DNA of 64,000 nucleotides from Cinclus cinclus (GCF_963662255.1 NC_085056.1:10110216-10174215); one strand, 5' to 3'; positions 45,260 through 60,167 are shown, counted from the stretch's first letter. Made by a program: numbers and translations. Notes: generated by a model not told the origin, from the letters alone.

Positions 45260-48200
45260 AGCATTAAGATGGCCATCTGAAATGGGCTGACAGTGCTCAT
45301 TTTTTGGAGAGGTCAAAGTGGGCCACATTCTATGCAATATGTTTATTTCTCAGACAATATATCCTTACTGACCATAAGTTGGTTTGCATGTAAACTGATA
45401 GATAAAAAGCCTGGATGATGATTTTGCTCGTAAGAAAGACCATTCTAATAATTTTTGTTGTTTGAGGCACATGTGTGAGTGTGTTAATTATACATGTTCT
45501 GATTCATGGCAAATAAATAACATTTCTCCCATCATAAACTACCAGAGTTGTTCAGGGTTTTTCCTAGGGAGGATTTTTTAATGTTGATTTAATAAGCTAA
45601 AGTAACTCTCTTTGGATAAACCCCATGATTTCTGGGAAGACCATATCCAGTGGATGGAGCATCTTCCGTTTGCCAATAAAGCAATACCTGAACTTTGCAG
45701 TTCTGTGAGTGTTTGGATGTTACAGGGACTAGAACCTCCTGCTTCAGCTGATGCACAGAGGCAGCTTGGTGGTATCTGATGTGGATTCTTATCATGACAA
45801 TTTACCACAGGCTAGCCATGATTTATACATATTTCTGTGGCATTGATTAGAGCTGTGGTATTGCAGGTAAAAAAGAGAAAACAAAAACAATATGCTTTTT
45901 GCAAATAAAATTTGCAAAGCAATACACTGGGATGAGTACCACACAAATAAATGAACATCCCCTTGGATTTTCTCCTGAAGTTAAGAATGCTTCTGCTTTG
46001 GCTGTGCTTGTGAACACATGAGAACTCTGTTCCCAGGGCTGCAGGCCAGGACTGCATGCACTCCTCTGCCCTGGGCAGTTCGTACTGGGGTTAGCTGGGC
46101 TCTGTAGGGATGCTCCCTGACACAGAGGGTCAGAGTCTGCAAGGCTCCTGCCCTGCTCCCTGCCAGGAAGCAGTTAAATAAACAGGGGAAAATGTCATAC
46201 CTTGCAGCCAGAACTATGTCTGCACACACTCACTGTGCTGTCATAGAGGTAACAAGAAATTAAAGTATAATTTCCACTTAATTGTCCAAGGAATGTCTCA
46301 CGAATTGGGTGTGCCCACTCTTGTCCAAGAGAAGAAGGTTTAACAGCATTAAACACGTCTTTGTCAGGTCTTGGTTCCTTCTTGCTGAGAGTTTTCAATA
46401 GCTCTCATGACTTTTCCTTTTGTATCTTCCAATCAAGAGGGAAGTTTTAGAAAACCAATGTAATATCATCTACAAGGCCATTCTATGGGTGTGTATTTCT
46501 GAAATACATATAATTAACCATGTTCAGATGGCTTGAGAAATGTAATTTGCAAAGTTAATTATTTTAGAAGGAAATTTAGAGACAGTGTCTAACTCATTGT
46601 GTCAGAAGATAAAGACAGCTAATTTCTTGAGTTAAAAACTTGCCATATATAATTTTGTTGATTGCAGTAGGCTGTGTGTGCAATTATCTGTGTGGTGTTT
46701 GTGTGTGCTCTCTTCTACTGTATTGTCCTGCATGCAGTGATCTAGTCCAGTGAATCTGGGAGAGGTGACTTGGGAATAAGATGAATCTGACTTGGTGATG
46801 CAGCTTGAATTGTTTTTTGTGTAGTGATGTTTATTTTTTGAGGACAGTTGGCTGAAAGGAAATGGGCAAATCGTAACCGACAGAGTGGAAGAGAGTTTGC
46901 TGTACTCTGATTGACGTGGGATTTGATCCCTTTCTACCAAGAACAGCACCCCGTTTGGTTTGCTTTAGATCACACATTTCTTTTCAGAACCCATTGTCAG
47001 GAAGCTGCTGAAAGCTTCTTTTCAGGAAGAGTGTATGACAAGGAGCGTGGTAGCAGGGACAAAGGCACCTATCCATTTTCCTGCCACTTTCTTGGGATGC
47101 CTGACTTAAAATTGTGCATCATTTCCCATGTGACAAGGGAGATTTGGGCTGAACCTCCTTTAGCTGCTTTGCCTTAGAGAAAGGCAAGGGTGGGAATAAA
47201 TTTGGCCTCATCTATTACCCCAAAAGCCTTGGTTTGAAGAAGTGGAATCTCTGCTGGTACAGGGACCGGCTGAGACACAGAACAGCTTCAGCTCTGGCTC
47301 TCTACAATAGGATTCCATTGCAGTTCCGTTTTGTGTGCATGGGGGTTCAGAACGTTTCCATTCTGTTGTCTAAAGTAGCTTAATTAATGTTTCCTTTCAC
47401 TTATCAATTTTTTACATATTCCTTCAGCTTGATATAATTTTTCAGGGCTTCCTAGTAACATTTCTTTCTCTGTACTTTGAAAAATATTAATGCACGGTGT
47501 TCTTCCTAGATATCTTTTCACCCCAAACATCATTTACTGAACTGACATAACACAATGGATGATCAAAATGGAGAAGGATTTTTTTTTTCTTCTAAAGTCT
47601 CCCTTCACCTACACCCAATTAGTTTTCTCCCTAATGACCTCATTGGACTCTTTCGGCTCATGTCGGTCTGTCAAAGATTTACATAGATGGTTGGAATGCT
47701 ACTGTCTTTGTTGTTCCACTTCTTTTGTATTTTTCATTATTGTTTGTAGCGAATAAAAGTTGGAAAAAATAGTTATAACTTTAGGGTTGTATAGTTTGTA
47801 GAACAACTTTTTGTTTTCAAAAGTTTGTTCAATGATGAAGAGAAAATGCACTCTGCATCTTGAAAGGACTATTTTCACAGGAAGCAGAAGGACTAATATC
47901 CTCAGAAGATGGGAATCACATTTGTATTTTGTGCCCAAGCAGAGGTGCTGTAGATGGAGGTCTTTGCTCCAAGGGTCCAGTACAGCCAATTGAGGTGAAA
48001 TGCACATTTCTCATTTATTTTTAAAACCTTTGGTATTTATTTCTAGGCTAGCATATTATTTTTTTTTCCTCAACAAAAACAACCCTCTTTTTTGCTGGTT
48101 CCCTGTCCTAAAAATGTGGTTTGTATTTTTCCTTTTCTCTGCTGTCCAGACCATGTTCTTGGTTTGGGGAAGCAGATCGATCTGGCAGCATGATACATTC

Positions 48201-51200
48201 TGACTAATTTTTCTGGCATCTCTATGATCTTGATTCTCTAATGTTATCCTTGACTTGTCGTCAGTGACAGAAATTTGAAGGCAACTTGTTCTTGAAAGTG
48301 TTCTACATGCGAAAAATATATTTTGGTCTGTTTTTAAATCTCTAAAGCTCTCATTAGAGTTAGACTCTTAAAATGGATTTGACTCTATGCAAGGCTGTAT
48401 ATAAAAGACCTTCCCTTTTGCTTATCTGTTCCTCAGCATTTCTCACACGTGTTGTTTGGGATTTTGATCCTAAAAAGATTAGACTGGATTAATATTTTGT
48501 TTTCCTTTCAATCATGTAAATATTGAGCAGCAAAAATGAAACAAAATCCTCATTTCTATTAAAATACAGCAGGACTTAATAGAATCTTAGAAAATAACCT
48601 TAAGTTGTTTTTTTTTTTTCCCCTGCAAAAGGTTAACTAAACATGGCCCCAGTTCTGCAAAGGATTACTCTTGTTTAATTTTACATACTGTGCATTGACT
48701 TTCAATGGCACTCCGCATAAAATACCCTCGCTCAGCCTTTGGAGATCGTGGTCTGAATGACCATACAACATAATGCTCCATATTCCACTAAACTCAAAGC
48801 AGTTTTGGCGGAGAGTTTCCTCTCAGCCCTCTGGTTGTGTGGATCTCTGCCACTTTCAAATCCTCCTCTTCTTCTGTGGTCAGCTGATGGCACCGCCTTT
48901 ATTTTTCCCCTGTGTGAAAGCTGACACCTCCTTCTCCATCACCCAGTTTGAAAGAGATGTTATACTTTTTGGCTAAAATAAGCAACCATCTCCCAGGATT
49001 GTAGAGCGTGCCCCAAATATTAGGAATGTGGAGGAAGAAAATACATAAGAAATGTTAATGCTGAAGGTACTTTTCCTCACCCAGTTAGAAAGAAAAGTAG
49101 AATATTAAGTAAGCATTGAAGAGTGTCACTTTTAAAGTTGCTTTGCTGCTTTTTCATAGATAAGAGTAACTCTAAGGATACTCTAATTCTGGATCATAAA
49201 GGTAGATCAATCCCCAGATATATCAACCATCAGTATACCTGGAAAACCCTAAAAACTCTACCAAACTTTGTTGGCAGAGTAACTTCCTTATATCTTTGGT
49301 CTCAGTCTAAGTGTTATTTTAAATTGTTTTCTTTCAAAAAGATCTTCTCAGTTTTCAAATTTCAATACTGAAGTCATAAACAGTTAACTAATCAGATTGC
49401 TTCAGTGCCATCCAGAAAGCAAGTAGAGAACAGCCATGCCATGAACTCCATCTCCTGGTTCCCTTGGGATAACTGTCCTTGTTCAAGCAGTGAGAGAGCA
49501 GATACAAATACATCTGTGACTGCCCTGACACTCCTGAAGGAGCAGAGTTGTTTTCAGCAATGTGAATGGACATTAGCATTGCCAGGGTTTCAGTCTTTAT
49601 CTCTGTCTGCTCTGGCTCTCTTTTTGAGTCTTCTGGGATGACATAACAGCAGCACGAATGGCTCTGGCTGTGTGAGAGTGGTGCACCAGCAGTGCCTCGT
49701 GTGTGGAAATGGAAACACATAAAACTGCAAATAAAAAGGGAAGCTGCCCCTGCCTCTGGAGCCAGCAGCTCCAGTGATGCAACCACTGTATCTGGTGTCA
49801 TAGCAGTCCCAGCCTTCCAGTGTCCTCTGCTTCCAGTTACCCTTTCCTGTTCCTGGCTCCAGAATGGCATGGGTGCTCTGCGCAGCAGCCAGCTCTGATC
49901 TGATGGTAAACTGAAGCCAAACTGTGAGTAGTTCTTCAGTTGCTCATGACATCACAATATTTGTTGTTTTTCTATGCCAGAAGCCTATTTAAATGCTGGT
50001 GTTCTGTGCTAACATACATGAGTATGGAATTTTGTGAGTGAAGAATATATGAAAATATGTGAATCTATGCCAGTAGGGTTTTGTGTTCTGTGTAAAGGTC
50101 TGCAATGCTGCTTCACACTCACAGAGTGCACTAAACTCTGGGTCATGTAGTCAGGAGGTACCAAAAATGGCTTTATTAGAAGTAAGAGTATCCCCTTAGG
50201 TTTCCTGTCAGCACAAGGACTGATGCCCCTGCAGTGCTCACACCTGCTTGGAGTCATCCCTGCATGCATGGGTGGAATTGGCAATGCACAAAGAGGCAAA
50301 ATAAGTATCTTGATGGTACAACATCCTGAAGGGGAGGCCTCTTACTCCATTTTGTAAGGAAGTTTCTACATTTTTCTGAGTCTAGAGCCCTGATCTCTTT
50401 CCTGAAGTCAGTCACCTCTGAGCTTTCTGCACCACAGGAATTCTTGCTCTGGTGAAGCTGGGCAGTGTATTTTGAGAGGTCAGGGTTAAGGCTGGTTGGT
50501 TGCATTTTGTTTTTGTCCCTAGGGCACAAGGTGATGGCCACTTTTCTTAACCAAGCATTGGGCTTCTAAAAGTGCTGGGCATTGGTTCCCATGGAACAGG
50601 AGTGCCCTTAGCCTGGTATTGGGTGCTTTTGAAAGTGTTAACATGGTTCAGACTGTGAGAACAAGGGAATGGTCTCACAAATGTCTTCACAGCTCTTTCT
50701 GCACTTGGTCATTTGGATGATGAACATTTTGGTACACTGCTGTCATTTAACAACTTGCATTGATGGGAAGAGGCCTCTTTGAGACACTGCACTGAAGTGT
50801 ACTCATTTCTGACTGTGTTCTCCCTCCCTTGTTTGGGGATACTCTGATAATGTAATTTTTTTCCAACAAACTTTTTTTTTACATCTGGCCCTTTAATTTT
50901 GGCAAATCTGTTTTCTGCAGCCCTAATATCTCTCCCTTTTTCATTTTTTTTTCCATTTGACAGATTGCAGCATTTTTCTTTCCCAGCTGGTCAATGACCG
51001 TTACATTTTCATTTGCTTTTTATTGTTATTTTTTAAGAAACAAACATTCTTTGAGGTTGCTGTCAGTAATGAATAAGGTTTATACTGATGTAGTGATGGG
51101 TGAGAAGTGTTGAGGGTGGGACCATACTTAAAACTTATTTAATATTGAACTGATTAACACAGAGTATTTTATTTTTTCTTTTTATTTTCCCAAGTGGAAC

Positions 51201-51300
51201 CTGGGTTACAGTAGTTTTCTTTGTTTGGCAAAAAGATGCAAAAATTACCTGATTGTTTTATGTACTGTGTATGTAATACAAGGTAGTTTTCATTAAGGAA
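45260..51300. other. Gene desert segment, nothing assignable
   Basis: Unique sequence. A moderately G+C-rich stretch near 46,000-46,200 and a chance minus-strand frame of 160 codons (49,870-49,388) are visible, with no gene recognised. Confidence 0.45.
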
Positions 51301-51305
51301 TATCA

Positions 51306-51352
51306 AAGGATCATAGGATGGCTTCAGTTGGACAGGACCTAAAAAAATCATC
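51306..51352 (-). mobile_element. Short CR1 3'-end remnant
   Basis: GGATCATAGGATGGCTTCAG, TTGGACAGGACCTAAAAAAA and TCATCTG match the reverse complement of the extreme CR1 3' end. Only about 45 bases survive. Confidence 0.6.
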
Positions 51353-51689
51353 TGTTTATGAAAAAGCACCAGAGGGCTTAATGTGAAGAGAACAACTTTA
51401 TAAAGACATATTGTACTCTAAATTCTCATTTCTGTCTTGATCCAAATTAATTTTCAAGTGTAGACAAGCCCTTGGAGCTGCTTGCTAAACTCTGTTTATA
51501 AAGTATCTATGGCATCTGGAAGAAAATAATACACTTGGAGACAGGCAATGTTTTCCAAAGCAGCCTTACTACATATTTTTTCTACTTTGACTTTTAAAAA
51601 ATTCTCCCATGTTTGTGCCTGGCTGGACAATACTTTAAAAGCAGTGAAATGATAGTGACATATCCAAAATGAAAAGCCTTTCCATTAGC

Positions 51690-52290
51690 ACTGCAACACT
51701 GAAGACTCTCTACTGCCCCCCAAACATTCTCGGAGTTTGTAGAGCCTTACAGACTCAACATAAATACGTTTAATTCCATCCAGCAGTGCATGTTTGAACC
51801 CTGGTTTATGAAATCAATCAAATGAAGTAGCTATACCTGATGGTAGTGACAGAGGCACTTTGAACAGCTGACAGGGATCATTATAAAAAAGCTACAAGAA
51901 AAACATGGATTCAAAGCCTCAAAATCATTTATAATGTAAGCCTCAGTTTGCTTTCCCCACAGTGCAACTCAGAATAAATTTGATTAGAGGTGGAATGGCT
52001 GGAGAGGCTCTTACACAAGTTTGTAGTACCAGGCACAATCAAGCTTCTAATAGCCTAAGGGATAGCTGTGTTTGAAAGCTAATTTGGATTAATGCAGGGT
52101 CTGAATTTAAAGTAGGGCTAGGTATTTCTGAAGAACTGTATTCTTATTCCAGAATAAAAGTGTCCACACGTGAAGTTATTTAGAAACAGCTATTTTGGCA
52201 TAATCTGTTTGTATCCGAGCCTGAAATCTCTGCCTGTAGGCTGCTAATGGAGAAATAAAGAATAATATCAGCTAATAGGATCTCTCACAA
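51690..52290. promoter_or_regulatory. Candidate conserved non-coding element, about 600 bases
   Basis: Unique non-coding sequence with ATCAATCA (51813-51820, PBX type) and CAGCTGACAGGG (E-box overlapping a MEIS-type TGACAG). It also has AATCATTTATAATG (posterior-HOX-like), several TAAT words, and retained CpGs (TCTCGGAG, ATACGTTT, CACACGTGAAG, ATCCGAGCC). Enhancer function is inferred from composition. Confidence 0.4.
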
Positions 52291-52299
52291 AATCTCTTC

Positions 52300-55200
52300 C
52301 TTCCAAAACCTGTAAAAAAACTCCCCAAAATGTAACACTTTAATTTAACTGTGTATATCTTGATTTTTTTTTCCTCAAATGGAAAGTCTTTTTAATTAAG
52401 AACAGGATTAGCCCAGACAGCTTAAATGATAACTTCAATGTTCTCATCATTTTGTTAACCTTGATTAAAAACAAGTCTTTCATTTTCAAGGCTTGTATGC
52501 AATATTGACTTTTAAGTATCTTTGGATATAGAGTAAAAAAGTATGGAAGTCTAGCTAAGACAGAGAAAGGGCTATGGTGCTCCACTGATAGAACTGGGCA
52601 AAGATTTTGCAGTGAAGCCCTGGAAGAAACTTGGTCGTCTCCTTGCCTTTGTGTTTTGTGCCAGCATATGAATCCTCAGACATGGGGAATCTGCTTTGGA
52701 TTTGGAGGTAGGGTTTCTGCACTCTCTGCAAAGAGTAATGGGTGTGTGTGAGGGCCTTCCTGACCTGCCCTTGTGGGTGTGATTTTTGGAAGTGCTGAGT
52801 TGCTTCCTCTTGGTCTAAGTTGCAAGAGGCTGGTGTGAGGCTGGTTGTTGCCATCACTGCTGGATGTAATGCCTCTGCAGGGCAGTGCTCCCTGCCACTG
52901 CCACAGCACTGGCAGGCTGGGACTTGGTGTTTAATTTTCATGATTTTTGTTCCTTCTCTTTGCATGAAGCATTTAAAATTTGTGATTGGGCTGATGTATT
53001 CAAGCTGAACTAAGGTAGGCCAGCATAACAAAATATCAACCTCCAAATTTTCAGCCTCTGTGCAGGAATGTTTGATAGCATTTATAGATAGAAAAGTAAC
53101 AAGATATTTGATTTTTTATTTTTTAGGGGTTTTTTTTATTTTTTTTTTTTACATAGGAAATCAAGCCACATTCATTGAAAAATATCGTCACTACATGCTA
53201 GTAGGTTTCAGAATTTTCAGGGTAACCTGTCTATTTTCACTCAGAATAAACAGCAGTAGGATTTAGAAGGCACATTGATACTGCTGGTGTAATGAGCTAT
53301 TACAGCACCAATGGTGCAGTTTGGGTTGATGGAAGTCTATTCCCAGCTCCCACATACACTCTGAGATGTGCTTGGCCATGTGTTGCACAGGCATTCAGTG
53401 ATGCAACCATGTGGAGCCTCCTTGAAATCACAGCACCTCGGGAAGGAGTTAGTGGCCTGCTGCATCCTCTGCTCAGTGTCTGATTCTGGAATGCCATTGG
53501 ATTGGGATTGGGAATCACATCCAGCCCTTGGTTGTGTCTTGCAACTATAACACCTTCTTTTCAGCTGTGCCAGCTGCTGCATGTGTCAGATTTATTATCC
53601 ATGTATTTTCTTTTTCCTTTTTTAGCAAATATATAAAAATGTGCTTTATAAGATGCCAATAAATGAAATGTTTTGCATAGGTCTCTGCATCATCTCCAAT
53701 CCTGCAAAACTTACTTTTATATCCTGAAAAATATTAGGATGTTACCTTATTACCCTGAAGACCACCTGCTTATTTTGCTAAAATAGTGGCAAAAAATGCA
53801 TTACAATGCACACAATAATTTCAAAAGCACTGTAGTCAGCATGGTTGTGTTTGTGATACCTGAAAGTGACAGTGCTCTGAAATGCAGAGAGCAAGGTAAG
53901 GGCTATACAACACACAATTCCCTGAATATATCTGTGAACTGACTCTCTAAGTGGAAATAAGTTTCTTTGTTAGCTTGAAGTTTTAATTGTTTCCCTTTTT
54001 AAGATTCCATCTACGATTAGATTAGGTTGTTTATTATGGGTAGGGTATGATGGCTATTTTTGCTTTACCAAAAGCCAATTACATAAGCTGGTTCCAGTCC
54101 CTCGCTAAATAGCTTTTTTCTTTGGGCATTAATTTTAATGTTTAAATAGCAAGTGCATTTTCTTACAGCTGCATAAAGATATGTATAAGTAGAAGGCTAC
54201 TTTAGTTGGGAAGATCCAATGCTCAGTGAAGCCTTTCGCATATATAGAATACTGAATATCTAAACCATTATTTAGCATCAGAATCAGTTATGGTTGTCTG
54301 ACTGATGGACAATCTTTTCCTGACCCAGTCTCTTTGCAAGTGACCTATACTGTCTAGACAGTTGCATATTATTTATACATTCATTTCAGATTTATAGTTC
54401 TTTTAACTAAAGTTGAGGATGCTAGTTTGCCACTGACTCCATATCCATATCAGTGCTGGAAACAGGCTGGAGCAAACCCAGATGCTTAAAACTAGCAATA
54501 CAGGCTCTTTTCATTGCTGCCCGTTGTGTGCCAGTTTGCTCTTCATCACTCCTCCTCTTCACCTCCCTCCCTACCCAAAAAAAAGAGGAACAAAAAAAAA
54601 GAAAAACTCTGACACAGAGGGGAAGGTTATGTAAGACCTGCTAATTTCAAAGAGCAGAGATCAATTCTGGTTGATCCCGTTGGGTGATTGGGGAATCGCT
54701 AAAACAATATTTGCATCCAGTTTTCAAGTCTCTTTTTTTTCAGCCCTGGCTGAAATAAAAGAACTGCTCTGCAGAGCTTTCCTAAAGGGTGGGTAGAAGG
54801 GAAGTCACATTAAACCAGCTCTGGATGGATCATATGGGAGAGACCATTCCACCTGCAAGAACCCTCCTTAATGTATGATTTGCTTTTGAAAATCATGTTC
54901 TTGACTCTTTTAGGGGTGAGGCAAAAAAGCACATGAAAAAAAAGGACATGCAGTGCTGCTGGCATTAAATGCAGTTTCTGAGACTTGCAGCTGTTTGCCA
55001 TGTCCTTGCCACTACTGATGGTATGTGTGCCCTTTCTTTTGAAGATAACGAGATATCATGTGAATTTCACATCTACTTTTAGACTATTCACTCATTTATT
55101 AAAAGTTTATCATCCGTACTCTTCTAGGCAGCGTGATCTTTTTTTTTTTTTTAAGTGTACAGAAATAGAAGCACACACACATCTGTGAGTGGCAACAGAT

Positions 55201-56640
55201 TATGTCAGAGAAATATATACTGGCTTGTCTTGAGCTCTGGTTGTGCTGGCAAAATTTAGAGCTAGAGGAGCAATAAATCCTCACAACTTTCTCTTTTCTT
55301 TTGCAAATGGCTATTTATTTTAGAAAGGGCATAAGGAATCTGAGAATACTTGTCTTCAACATGTTCCCAACATCTTTTTATGCATGAATAATCACAGTAA
55401 CAGTTTTAAAGGCATTGTTACCAAATGGCATCGACAAGCAAGACGGGCAAGGCAGAAAGAGGCATGTAAGAGAGGCTCCAAAAGTCAGAGGAAAGACAGG
55501 GCATGCTAGGAAGTCCATGTAAATACAGGATAGTGGGTAAAATACACTGGTGCTTGGGCATAGGAGCTTGGGGTCTGGGAAGAAGAAAGGAAGGAGTATA
55601 AGATGAAAAAAAGGGAGTCTGAAGGCAGTAGATGGACTTAACCTAGGGGAAAAAAGCAGAAATGTATTATTCACCAGCCTCTGGGAACACGTCAACAGGG
55701 GTTGAAAATTCATTTTACTGACCATTTTAGAAAAGGTTTTCAAAATTGATCTCTTCCTCCATGCTTGAATTTTGTTGTTTTGTATTGAATTATAAAATGA
55801 AAGAAATAGCCAAAAAGGAATTAGCAGTTACTGCACACAATCCATATCAAGTCCTTCTACTCCATAAGTGTCCTACTCAAGTGTATCTGAAGACTTTCTC
55901 ATACAAATTGCTTGTGTTTCATCTCTCTTAGAAAAGAAAAAAATCCCTCTAATTCCAGATAATTTCATTGAGAAGAATATTCTTGACTCTGGTGTATATA
56001 TATTTGTAGGAAGTGCAAGTAGATGATAGACTTTTAAATAAAATGGTAGTTTTGTGCTGTTGTTCAGAATTAAGGTGATAGATGAGAGGAAGGTAGTCAA
56101 AATTAGCAATCTGTAAAATTCATTAGGGCTATTTATGAAATACCTTTGTTGCAAATTTTGAAATGAGTAAGGTAAGAAAATATTAATTTAATTACTCGGT
56201 GGAAAAAAAAAAGGCTTGGATTTTTAAAATCATAATCCTAAAAAATACACATTTTCTAGGTAATAGGAGGAAAACATCTGGACATTTTCCATGCTTGTTA
56301 CTCGGAGTCCCAGAATCTTTCTGTTTAGTTAATACAGTATAAGATTAATTCTCTCACAGCACATTGCCTGGAGTTCAGTGCACATGTTTACTGATGTGTA
56401 CAGCTCTCAAATAAGTTTAGTGCTTCTTTCACCCACTGTTAAGAAGTATATTTAAAAGAAATTGCCTTTTATAGATTTAAATTACAAAAGTACTGATATC
56501 ATGCAAAAAGCACTTCAACTCATGCAAGCATACAAATGTGTAAATCTTAGGGAAAAAGATACCCAGGGCTAATATGAATGTAAATAGGATTAGCTGCTTG
56601 CATTAGTGTCTGAAATACAATTTTAAATGCTTACTGCCTG
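52300..56640. other. Gene desert segment, nothing assignable
   Basis: Unique sequence with T-runs (53119-53151, 55139-55153) and A-rich words (54578-54604). No supported gene. A 163-codon frame on the minus strand at 53,046-52,555 is judged to be chance. Confidence 0.45.
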
Positions 56641-56651
56641 GTTATTCTTAC

Positions 56652-56695
56652 ACATATATATATATATGCATACATGTCTATATATGTGTGTGTAT
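56652..56695. repeat. (TA)n/(TG)n simple repeat
   Basis: CACATATATATATATATGCATACATGTC followed by TATATATGTGTGTGTATGG: an imperfect purine-pyrimidine alternating simple repeat. Confidence 0.85.
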
Positions 56696-56699
56696 GGAT

Positions 56700-59600
56700 T
56701 TTTTCCCCAGAAATATATTTTACTAGTACTTGAAAAAAAATTGTTTCTTCTTCTAAGCAGGAAGACTTTAAAAGAGGTTACTTAATGACAGCTGCGCTAG
56801 TGATGGAATCTAATATTATTATATATTGAAGGTTTATATTTTTTGTTATATTAAATATTAACACAAAATGAGGGCAGACTTCCATCCTTCATATATCCAC
56901 CCAAATGCAGCAGTAATTTTAGACACAGTATTCTCACTGAATCATGAACAATGACAGCCACCAGATTCTCTATAAGCCTGTGAAAAGAACAATTTTCAGT
57001 TAATGGTACCACTAAAGCTGCATAAATCAACATACACAGCATTTCATTAGAGATTTCAGTCCCCTATGCCATGGCTTCCACAGCAAAGCAAGTCCTTTAA
57101 GCAGCCTTAGTGGTAGTAGAGGGAATTTAGTTTTGTTATTACTTATGTTAAACTGATAAAAGCATGGGGACTATAAGAAGCTGAAAAAATATTTATTTAT
57201 CTGACACACTCTTGACCTTGAAGCAGGGTAGATGCCTAAGGAATAGGGCAGATTTTGTGTTTGTCAAAATGTTTAATCTTCTTGCTGTTTTTCTGCTTGC
57301 TAATAGAAATGGTAATCCTTTTTGCAGCAATAACCATATATACCTGTGAATTGTTTAGTTTAAGTGACAGCTAAAAAGCGATAATGTCATTTTCTCTCCT
57401 GTGTGTAGTAAATATGTTAGAATGATGCCATAATAATTGTACATGAGCTTGTAGAGAAGAAAGAGTCCTAATTTGCCCTGTCAAAGTGGGCAAACAGTTG
57501 TCAAATGACACAACATTGCATACCTGGAGTGTGATGTCAGACTGATAATTGCTCAAGCAGAAAAGTTTGGGTTTTTTTCTAAAATATCAGCTTTCTCAAA
57601 GTGAGCTGTTCTGTAGAGGGGCCTGTGATGAATGGTGCTGTGGTTCCTGCTAGGCAAGCATGTTGCTATGGGCTGTGTGTAGAACATGGGAAATCAAAAT
57701 AATTATAAAGACTAAAAAATTTGGCAAAAGTTAAAACCCCTGTTTTCAGTTAGATGTGATTCATTTTAATGTTTGTTGTTTTTTTTTTAAGTAAAACACT
57801 TCAACTTTTTTGTTTGGTGAGAATATTTTTCATTTACAAAGCTGTTTCATTTATGTATGAACCTCCAGGCCCTTCCCAATGCTCAGCTTTTCAAATCACT
57901 GCAGCATGGAAGGCAGTGGGAGCACACCAGTGACACCAGAATGGGGTCCCCATGCACAGGCACGTGGCTTCAGCAAGCAGGGCTTGCCCTTTGTTGTGGG
58001 CTACCAGCTTCCTTCTGTCTCAGGTCCATTTTTTCTGGGTAATGTGCCCCATTGTAAATAGATCAATTGCCAGCATTATGTAACATAAAGAAAGAGAGCT
58101 CACTACATCATTTTTTCATAATTATACAAAAAAATAAAACGAGTGCATAAACAAGACCAGAAAAGAGCTCTGAGTGTTTACAGAAATAAAAATAAATGAG
58201 TGTGTTTTGAATTAATATTTTCAAATGTTCAGGTTGAATTAATTTGGGAAATATGAATATGTATTGGTAGTGTTAATTCTTTGGGGTTTTGAAAATTCTT
58301 ACAACCACATAATTAAATGAGTGCCTTTAGAAATACTGATAAAACCCATTGCCATTCAAATATCCATACAAGACAACAGGGGCTGTAAGCTGTAGGCTTT
58401 AGAGATTAGTTTGGCCATGGGCCAGTATTTATCACAACATTTCCATCTTAGAAGATAAAATTTAATCATTTTTATTTAAATAGAAATCAAAATTAATGCA
58501 GGTTTAAAAAAAAAAGAGTGTATAACCTAATCACAGTATCTTTATTTTAGAGATGCTTGCCTCTATTGTTTCTATTCAAAGGACCAGTTCTGTCTTTGTT
58601 GTGCTGCTCTTCCTTCAGCATTTTTTTTTCTTCTGCAAGGGTGCAAAAGGAAGGGGCGGTTGACCCAAATACAGTCCTATCTCCTAATTTTGCCAAGATC
58701 AAAGGCATTTCTAGCGTTTTATGTGCTGCCTATTGGTGAAGTCTAAAAAAATACAGTGTTTAGGCATGTCTCCACTTCCCAGACACAAACACAGCCAGCC
58801 CAGAATGAATGCTTCGTTCTGTCAGTGCCTTCTCCCCAGCAGGGCTCTCCCTGCCTGCACACCCTCGTGGGGGCTGCAAGAAGAACACATGCCCCAGGTG
58901 CAGGGAGTTCTGCTGAACTTGTGTTGAACATGAGCATTCACTTACTCTTTTACTTATGTGGAAAAGATATATAATAGGCTGATAGTTTTGAGACTAATTT
59001 TGGAGGGAAAAAAGTTAGCTGTCTGTTTTGCTGCAGGATTGCGGCCAGCGTGCTCAGGAGGCAGCAGGAATTTCTGGAGGACATGGTTGTATTCATACAG
59101 GTAGCTGGATGAAGGGCAGTTCTCCTCTTACATAATAGAAAAGTCAATGCCTGGGTGTTATTTGCAGCAGTCACATATGAAGCTTTCTCAACAACACGTG
59201 TATGTTATACCCACCTGGGGAGCAGCACATGCTCAGTCTTCTAGTTTCCCACCACCACATTGCAGTTCTCCTGGTGTTACACTGACTTTTACAGTCCTGA
59301 TGTTAGAAATGAGCTGTCCTATCTCTCTTTTGTTGCCTTGGGGTGATGATATGGCTTTGTAGAGCAAATACAACTTTTTTTTTCTTTTTTTTTTTTTTTT
59401 AATTGAACTATTGAAATGGTGTTTGTTAAAGTGGAGTTAATCAGTTCTGAGAAAAGCCTGGTTGTCCTCACCTCTTGCTCCAAATTGCAAAATGCAATGA
59501 GGAAGAACATTTCACAACACAGGAGGGTTGAGGAAACCTCCAACCAACTTTCTGGGATTGTTCTGGTTATGCTAATTCTGCTAACAAACAACTTGCAGCT

Positions 59601-60165
59601 TGTGTAGGGATCAGTGGGAACACTGCCTCAGGATCCCTGCTTACTCCATACCTTCAGATTGAACAAGTGATCACACATGATTTCCTACACAGCAAGCTTT
59701 AAAAGCAGCTTTTTATATCAGCTTGTGATATGAATGGATATGCATGTGAAAAATGATAAGTGGATACCTAATTACATGTAAATATCTTCTGTAGTGGGGG
59801 AGCCCTCATGTTGGGTAACAAAAAACCAAAACTGGTCCTGCAGTATCTCTCATCAGCTAGAGATGACTGCTAGCAACTTTCTCTGGGAGAAAGAAACAGA
59901 ACTGTTCTTCTTTCTTCATGATATTTCTTGTATAAGGAAGGCTTACTGCTTCTGACACTTAATGCAAAAGCAAGTTCAGTGCTATTGAGTGCCCAGCTTC
60001 ATATTGTAATAACATACTAACATCTTGAAAATGTGAACTGCATGTGATTTTTGTAGTCAGAATGTTCTTCTGTATGTGTCTACTTACTTGTTTTGCTTCT
60101 TCATGATAATATCCAGGTCATCTAATGGAAAAATATATTTGGAAAATTGTTAGGCTCCTTAATAT
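56700..60165. other. Gene desert segment, nothing assignable
   Basis: Unique A+T-rich sequence. A T-run complex lies at 59374-59400. A CACGTG-containing ACACGTGT lies near 59,193. No gene or transposon recognised. Confidence 0.45.
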
Positions 60166-60167
60166 TA

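Noticed and set aside
52555..53046. 163-codon minus-strand frame
   Set aside because: No recognisable similarity, no splice or polyadenylation context, and it overlaps other chance frames.
6649..59200. Scattered ACANNTGT words as a distributed IRX autoregulatory array
   Set aside because: The motif has only six fixed bases, and about 15 occurrences are expected by chance. No clustering was seen.
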